This document shows, in pieces, positions 22,339 to 24,639 of a DNA stretch of 24,639 nt. Below the pieces are notes generated by a model. That model saw only the letters and a program-made list of their open reading frames with translations, had not been told where the DNA came from and did not search any database. The stretch comes from RGIG426 sp045600765 (lineage in GTDB: Bacteria; Bacillota; Clostridia; Oscillospirales; Acutalibacteraceae). The stretch covers positions 1 through 24,639 of the forward strand of contig JAZRYM010000010.1 of assembly GCA_045600765.1 (NCBI GenBank). The letters are read 5' to 3'. Each line of letters opens with the position of its first letter. The first letter of the stretch is position 1. The translations under genes and the position numbers were made by a program.

Positions 22339-22364
22339 AAAGCGGGGTTTCCCGCTTTCTTTTT
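22339..22364 (+). terminator. Terminator of the obg operon
   Basis: A perfect 8-bp stem AAAGCGGG (22339-22346), GTTT loop, CCCGCTTT (22351-22358), then CTTTTT ending at the base before the tRNA 5' end. Confidence 0.85.
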
Positions 22365-22439
22365 GCCTCCTTAGTTAAATGGATATAACAAACCCCTCCT
22401 AAGGGTTAGTTATCGGTTCGATTCCGGTAGGGGGCGCCA
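22365..22439 (+). tRNA. tRNA-Arg (anticodon CCU)
   Basis: A full cloverleaf can be drawn: acceptor GCCTCCT/AGGGGGC (one G-U), D-stem GTTA/TAAC (22374-22377/22386-22389), anticodon stem AACCC/GGGTT with loop CTCCTAA placing CCT at 22398-22400, a four-base variable loop, T-stem ATCGG/CCGGT with loop TTCGATT, discriminator G, and an encoded CCA at 22437-22439. It reads the AGG codon. No promoter is visible directly upstream because a terminator hairpin abuts it. Confidence 0.95.
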
Positions 22440-22443
22440 AAAA

Positions 22444-22477
22444 AACCGCCTGTCTTGATGACGGGCGGTTATTTTTT
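22444..22477. terminator. Terminator downstream of tRNA-Arg, shared with the opposing XRE gene
   Basis: Stem AACCGCCTGT (22444-22453) / ACGGGCGGTT (22461-22470), one G-U, with TTTTTT after it on the + strand and a U-run on the minus strand as well. The stop codon of the minus-strand gene lies at its edge. Confidence 0.85.
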
Positions 22478-22666
22478 ATATTCCAAAATATCTTCCACGT
22501 TGCAGTCGAGAAACCCGCATAAATCGTCTAACGTTCTTGTGCTGATGGGTTTGTTGTGTTTGAGGCGGTCGAGCAAACTGCGACTGACACCGAACGTGTT
22601 GATGAGTTGATAGGTGGAAATGCCTTTGGCTTTCAGCGTTTTGTAAAACGGTTCGTAAGAAATCAT
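22469..22666 (-). CDS. Small XRE/Cro-type DNA-binding protein, second of a pair
   Basis: A 65-residue protein that is little more than a helix-turn-helix: MISYEPFYKTLKAKGIST, then YQLINTFGVSRSLLDRLKHN as the HTH, and TRTLDDLCGFLDCNVEDILEY as the Cro/C1-family closing helices. The start is ATG 22666, with AAGAGGAAA upstream; the frame is open further but only into the neighbouring gene. Its ATG overlaps the TGA of the upstream XRE gene by four bases (ATGA), so the two are co-translated. It is a paralogue of that gene: both begin MISYE and end with C-N-V-E-D-I. The likely role is a local repressor; the target is unknown. Confidence 0.88.
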   Translation of the reverse strand: MISYEPFYKTLKAKGISTYQLINTFGVSRSLLDRLKHNKPISTRTLDDLCGFLDCNVEDILEYKK

Positions 22667-22881
22667 CGCGTTTCCTCTTTTTCGTCGTTGGTAAAGGTCA
22701 TAATGTCTTCGACGTTGCATTGCAGGATTTTGCAAAAGACATCAATGGTATGCACGCTGACACTTTCGTTGCGCTTTAATCTCGTGATTTGGGCAGGGCT
22801 GATATGATACTTTTTGATGAGCGTATACTGTGTCACGCCTTTTTTCTTCATCGTTTCCCATAACTTTTCATAAGAAATCAT
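22663..22881 (-). CDS. Small XRE/Cro-type DNA-binding protein, first of a pair
   Basis: A 72-residue helix-turn-helix protein: MISYEKLWETMKKKGVTQ, the HTH TLIKKYHISPAQITRLKRNE, then VHTIDVFCKILQCNVEDIM and a charged tail. The ATG at 22881 has AAGGAGGGG (22899-22891) in front. It faces an AT-rich upstream region carrying nested palindromes (22908-22951) that are likely its own operator. The short size and lack of a sensor domain suggest simple repression. It is translationally coupled to the paralogue that follows. Toxin-antitoxin function was considered, but neither protein looks like a toxin. Confidence 0.88.
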   Translation of the reverse strand: MISYEKLWETMKKKGVTQYTLIKKYHISPAQITRLKRNESVSVHTIDVFCKILQCNVEDIMTFTNDEKEETR

Positions 22882-22899
22882 AAAAAGTTCCCCTCCTTA

Positions 22900-22929
22900 T
22901 TGACATCATAACCGATTATGATATATAAT
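22900..22929 (+). promoter_or_regulatory. Rightward promoter opposite the XRE pair
   Basis: TTGACA (22900-22905), 18-bp spacer, TATAAT (22924-22929). It overlaps the palindromes at 22908-22951, so it is probably repressed by the XRE proteins. It fires toward spo0A, giving a leader of about 470 nt. Confidence 0.65.
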
Positions 22930-22951
22930 CATATTAACCAATATCGGTTAT
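22908..22951. promoter_or_regulatory. Nested operator-like palindromes
   Basis: A perfect outer inverted repeat ATAACCGAT (22908-22916) / ATCGGTTAT (22943-22951) encloses GATTAT-N5-ATAATC (22915-22931). A third arrangement, TAACC-N6-GGTTA, lies at 22935-22950. It overlaps the rightward promoter and the start region of the XRE genes. Confidence 0.65.
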
Positions 22952-23107
22952 TAAAGAGGATTTATTCGCCGTGGGTGGATGCGGAATGCGAGAACGGACC
23001 GTCGCCGGTTCCTACGCCACGTTTTGTGCGTTGGCGTGGGAAACCCGTGCGCCACTATCCTCGTTTTTTCACCCTGCTTTTGTCCCGTTCTCCCTTTTTC
23101 AACACGA

Positions 23108-23126
23108 TTTGTCGAAAATTGTCGAA
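23108..23126 (+). promoter_or_regulatory. Tandem Spo0A boxes
   Basis: TTTGTCGAA (23108-23116) matches the TTTGTCRAA consensus exactly and ATTGTCGAA (23118-23126) matches eight of nine, spaced ten bases apart on one face of the helix. They lie about 50 bp upstream of a possible spo0A promoter and about 280 bp before spo0A, consistent with autoregulation. Confidence 0.7.
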
Positions 23127-23177
23127 GAAAAAATGCCAAAAAGTGGGTATTTTTTCAAAAAATGTCTATTCCAACTA

Positions 23178-23206
23178 TTGCATTTGCTGTCAAAATATGG
23201 TAATTT
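23178..23206 (+). promoter_or_regulatory. Possible spo0A promoter
   Basis: TTGCAT (23178-23183), 17-bp spacer, TAATTT (23201-23206) with TATGG before it. The hexamers are weak, as expected for a promoter that needs an activator. Low certainty. Confidence 0.4.
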
Positions 23207-23405
23207 ATACCTTGCAGACACTTCCCACGGCAAAGGACGTGGCGAGCCGACAAAAATCGGTGTGAAAGCGCGACAAAAATCTTTGCAAAGCGTCGAGGCG
23301 GGTCTTTGCAACGACTCGACGAGATTTTTGAATCGGCGCCAAAAAACCGCCTTTGTCCCGTGCGTGCGAAGTGCCGCGACAAAAAAGTAATGGAGGCAAA
23401 AAAGA

Positions 23406-24179
23406 GTGGATACCAAACGAAAAATTATCATCGCGGATAACAGCGACGGATTCGGAAAACCGCTGTGCCGCTTGCTTTGTGAACGCGGAAAACACGCCGA
23501 AACCACCTTAAAAGACGGGCGAATTTTGCTCGATGCTATGGTGCAACAACAGCCGGACGTCGTGGTGCTCGATATGTTTTTGCCGCACCTCGACGCGCTC
23601 GGCATTCTCAACGCGCTGCCGACCGCGGGGCTGAAAAAACGCCCGTGCGTGCTCGTGCTGTTCTCGTTTGACAGCCCGGAATTGGAGCGCGAAGTGCTCG
23701 CCGCGGGCGCGGATTATTTCTTCCTGCAACCCTTTGATTTGGGCGAAATGGCGACGCGGATTGAAGCGTTTTGCGGCGACGGTGACGTGGCGGTGCGGCG
23801 GGTGACCGCATCGACCGGGAAACCGTCCACCCTCGAAATGCAAGTGACCGAAATGCTCCACCAAATCGGCGTTCCGGCGCATATCAAGGGGTATCAATAC
23901 CTGCGCGACGGCATTTTGATGGCGATTGACGACGAGGAGGTCATCAACAGCATCACCAAACGGCTGTATCCCGCGGTGGCAAAACGGTTTAAGACCACGT
24001 CGAGCCGGGTGGAACGCGCCATTCGCCACGCGATTGAAGTCGCGTGGGACCGCGGCGACGTGGACGTGCTTGACCATTATTTCGGTTACACCGTTCATAC
24101 CGAGCGCGGCAAGCCGACCAATAGCGAATTTATCGCGATGATTGCGGACAATTTCCGCCTGCAACTCCGCGCGATGTAA
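23406..24179 (+). CDS. spo0A: Sporulation response regulator Spo0A with degenerate receiver
   Basis: A 257-residue protein aligning end to end with Spo0A. The receiver (about 5-125) has VVVLDMFLPHLDALG with phospho-acceptor Asp56; the effector domain (about 143-257) contains IGVPAHIKGYQYLR, SITKRLYPAVAKRF, the recognition helix SSRVERAIRHAIEVAW and KPTNSEFIAMIAD, all nearly identical to Bacillus. Spo0A is the master switch for spore formation and binds TTTGTCRAA boxes. The receiver is unusual: the acidic pair reads D11-N12 instead of Asp-Asp, the switch Thr is Phe86 (LFSF), and the near-invariant Lys is Gln108 (FFLQPF). The start is GTG 23406 with GGAGG at 23392-23396. It is a single gene with a terminator after it. 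Identity is certain; normal phosphorylation control is doubtful. Confidence 0.96.
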   Translation: MDTKRKIIIADNSDGFGKPLCRLLCERGKHAETTLKDGRILLDAMVQQQPDVVVLDMFLPHLDALGILNALPTAGLKKRPCVLVLFSFDSPELEREVLAAGADYFFLQPFDLGEMATRIEAFCGDGDVAVRRVTASTGKPSTLEMQVTEMLHQIGVPAHIKGYQYLRDGILMAIDDEEVINSITKRLYPAVAKRFKTTSSRVERAIRHAIEVAWDRGDVDVLDHYFGYTVHTERGKPTNSEFIAMIADNFRLQLRAM

Positions 24180-24189
24180 GGTGAAAATG

Positions 24190-24223
24190 AAAAAGCCACT
24201 CACGACCGTGAGTGGCTTTTTTG
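24190..24223 (+). terminator. Terminator after spo0A
   Basis: A perfect 14-bp stem AAAAAGCCACTCAC (24190-24203) / GTGAGTGGCTTTTT (24208-24221), GACC loop, with TTTTTT at its end. Confidence 0.92.
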
Positions 24224-24233
24224 CGCTAAAAAA

Positions 24234-24255
24234 ACCCGTCCGAAAACGGACGGGT
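24234..24255 (-). terminator. Terminator of the leftward XRE gene
   Basis: A perfect 9-bp stem ACCCGTCCG/CGGACGGGT (24234-24242/24247-24255). On the minus strand it is followed by a run of seven T. Its 3' edge touches the stop codon of the XRE gene. Confidence 0.88.
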
Positions 24256-24461
24256 CAGCGGGTGTCGGAGAGTTCTAAAATATAATCGGTGGTGGTTTTG
24301 TAAAGTTTGGCGAGGGCGATGAGTACGTCGGTGGGCAAATCGCGCAAACCGGCTTCATAACGGGAATATTGCGGCTGTTTCATACCGAGATAGGCGGCGA
24401 CTTGCATTTGGGTGAGGTCGCTGTCCTCCCGCAAATCGCGCAAGCGGCGATAACACGCCAT
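24255..24461 (-). CDS. XRE/Cro-C1 family repressor
   Basis: A 68-residue protein made of one classic helix-turn-helix domain: YRRLRDLREDSDLTQMQVAAYLGMKQPQYSRYEAGLRDLP, then TDVLIALAKLYKTTTDYILEL. TQMQVAAYLGMKQPQYSRYE is the HTH with the usual Q-YSRYE-G pattern. The ATG at 24461 follows GGAGGGAGG (24473-24465). It is divergent from the gene at 24572, and the shared gap contains two matching palindromes, so it probably represses both itself and that gene. No sensor domain is present. The family is certain; the targets are inferred from position. Confidence 0.92.
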   Translation of the reverse strand: MACYRRLRDLREDSDLTQMQVAAYLGMKQPQYSRYEAGLRDLPTDVLIALAKLYKTTTDYILELSDTR

Positions 24462-24476
24462 AGTCCTCCCTCCTCA

Positions 24477-24547
24477 ATAACCGTTTGGTTATTGACATTG
24501 TATCACGGACGTGGTAAACTTATTCCAAAATATAACTATACGGTTAT
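24477..24547. promoter_or_regulatory. Paired ATAAC-N6-GTTAT operators in a divergent promoter region
   Basis: ATAAC-CGTTTG-GTTAT at 24477-24492 (extending to AATAACC...GGTTATT) and ATAAC-TATACG-GTTAT at 24532-24547, 55 bp between centres. The first touches the -35 of the rightward promoter and lies just upstream of the XRE ribosome site; the second lies downstream of the expected start point. Confidence 0.75.
24492..24520 (+). promoter_or_regulatory. Promoter of the gene at 24572
   Basis: TTGACA (24492-24497), 17-bp spacer, TAAACT (24515-24520) with GTGG before it. It is flanked by the two palindromes. Confidence 0.8.
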
Positions 24548-24571
24548 AAATTAGGGAGAGAGGGAGTTAAG

Positions 24572-24639
24572 ATGGAGACAATACAAAATCGGACGGGCTA
24601 CCCGTCTATCGACAAACCGTGGCTGAAATATTACACCGA
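24572..24639 (+). CDS. 5' end of a probable AMP-binding acyl-CoA synthetase (partial)
   Basis: Twenty-two full codons reach the window edge, reading METIQNRTGYPSIDKPWLKY then YT. ATG 24572 has AGGGAGAGAGGGAG upstream and a clear promoter at 24492-24520. The TGYPSIDKPWLKYY start is one I associate with AMP-dependent synthetases (acyl-CoA ligase or NRPS adenylation-like proteins) of Clostridia, but no catalytic motif is inside the window, so this remains a guess from the N-terminus. Expression is probably controlled by the divergent XRE repressor. Confidence 0.5.
   Translation, partial: METIQNRTGYPSIDKPWLKYYT

Larger units (their letters stand above)
22952..23405 (+). other. Long non-coding leader region upstream of spo0A
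   Basis: About 450 bases without a credible gene. They hold a hairpin ACGCCACG/CGTTGGCGT (23014-23021/23029-23037, one mismatch), a near-palindrome GGACCGTCGCCGGTTCC (22997-23013), the Spo0A boxes (23108-23126), a weak promoter (23178-23206), a CCGA/TCGG hairpin (23247-23260), a TCTTTGCAA direct repeat (23280 and 23303) and a CGTCGAG/CTCGACG inverted repeat (23291-23297/23315-23321). CGACAAA appears at 23248, 23271 and 23377. Open frames through it have atypical composition. Confidence 0.6.

Noticed and set aside
22469..22881. Toxin-antitoxin system in the overlapping small genes
   Set aside because: Both products are plain Cro-type helix-turn-helix proteins of the same family; no toxin fold is visible.
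22955..22989. Possible SigH promoter for spo0A (AGAGGATTT and GCGGAAT)
   Set aside because: The -35 matches RNAGGAWWW, but the spacing of 17 bases is too long and the -10 fails at its last two positions.
22971..23390. A 139-codon rightward frame between the XRE pair and spo0A, with AAAGAGGA upstream
   Set aside because: Composition is Cys/Arg/Phe mixed with no domain, it crosses the Spo0A boxes and several hairpins, and neighbouring frames are equally open. Kept only as a non-coding leader.

Overview
The window looks like chromosome from an anaerobic, spore-lineage Firmicute of the class Clostridia, probably near Oscillospiraceae/Ruminococcaceae. The signs are Spo0A, mini-RNase III, YitT, a Na+-pumping decarboxylase, a CarD-type regulator, an ECF folate transporter under a tetrahydrofolate riboswitch, Clostridia-type XRE regulators and a cohesin-like surface protein. 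Genes are compact, mostly on the + strand, with strong GGAGG ribosome sites and intrinsic terminators. Many promoters share one form: a TTGACA-like -35, a spacer of about 17 bp, and an extended -10 of the TGGTATACT type. No CRISPR array, insertion sequence, prophage or rRNA was seen.

Layout. 1-1580: start of a leftward gene and a CofE-like glutamate ligase. 1580-1925: a gene-free stretch of inverted and direct repeats. 1999-3925: a MATE exporter and mscL. 3973-4730: leftward folT with a THF riboswitch whose downstream hairpin hides the ribosome site. 4749-7197: a polar amino acid ABC transporter (lipoprotein, permease, ATPase) with an internal terminator after the lipoprotein gene. 7194-9474: two surface or secreted proteins, one a membrane-anchored cohesin-like protein and one a Cys/His hydrolase-like protein with a Thr-rich linker and a bacterial repeat. 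9487-12568: rmlD, a CarD-family regulator, queH and a membrane-anchored GH25 muramidase. 12642-16568: a four-gene Na+-translocating decarboxylase operon (gamma, biotin carrier, beta, alpha), most likely oxaloacetate decarboxylase. 16589-22364: a seven-gene operon, obg-mrnC-yitT-lrp-aminotransferase-ispE-YcxB-like. 22365-22439: tRNA-Arg(CCU). 22444-24639: a regulatory region with two overlapping small XRE genes, a long structured leader with Spo0A boxes, spo0A, another XRE gene with paired operators, and the first codons of a probable AMP-binding synthetase.

Most of the window is ordinary housekeeping and I found no convincing new multi-gene system. The items most worth a second look are: the Spo0A receiver, which keeps its phospho-acceptor Asp but has lost three of the other usual active-site residues; the THF riboswitch with a readable ribosome-site sequestering hairpin; the tRNA-Arg gene abutting the U-run of a terminator; the coupled XRE pair and the operator palindromes; the lone cohesin-like protein with a cytoplasmic acidic tail; and the enlarged OadB together with a duplicated OadG tail. 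All calls come from reading the sequence; no database search was run.
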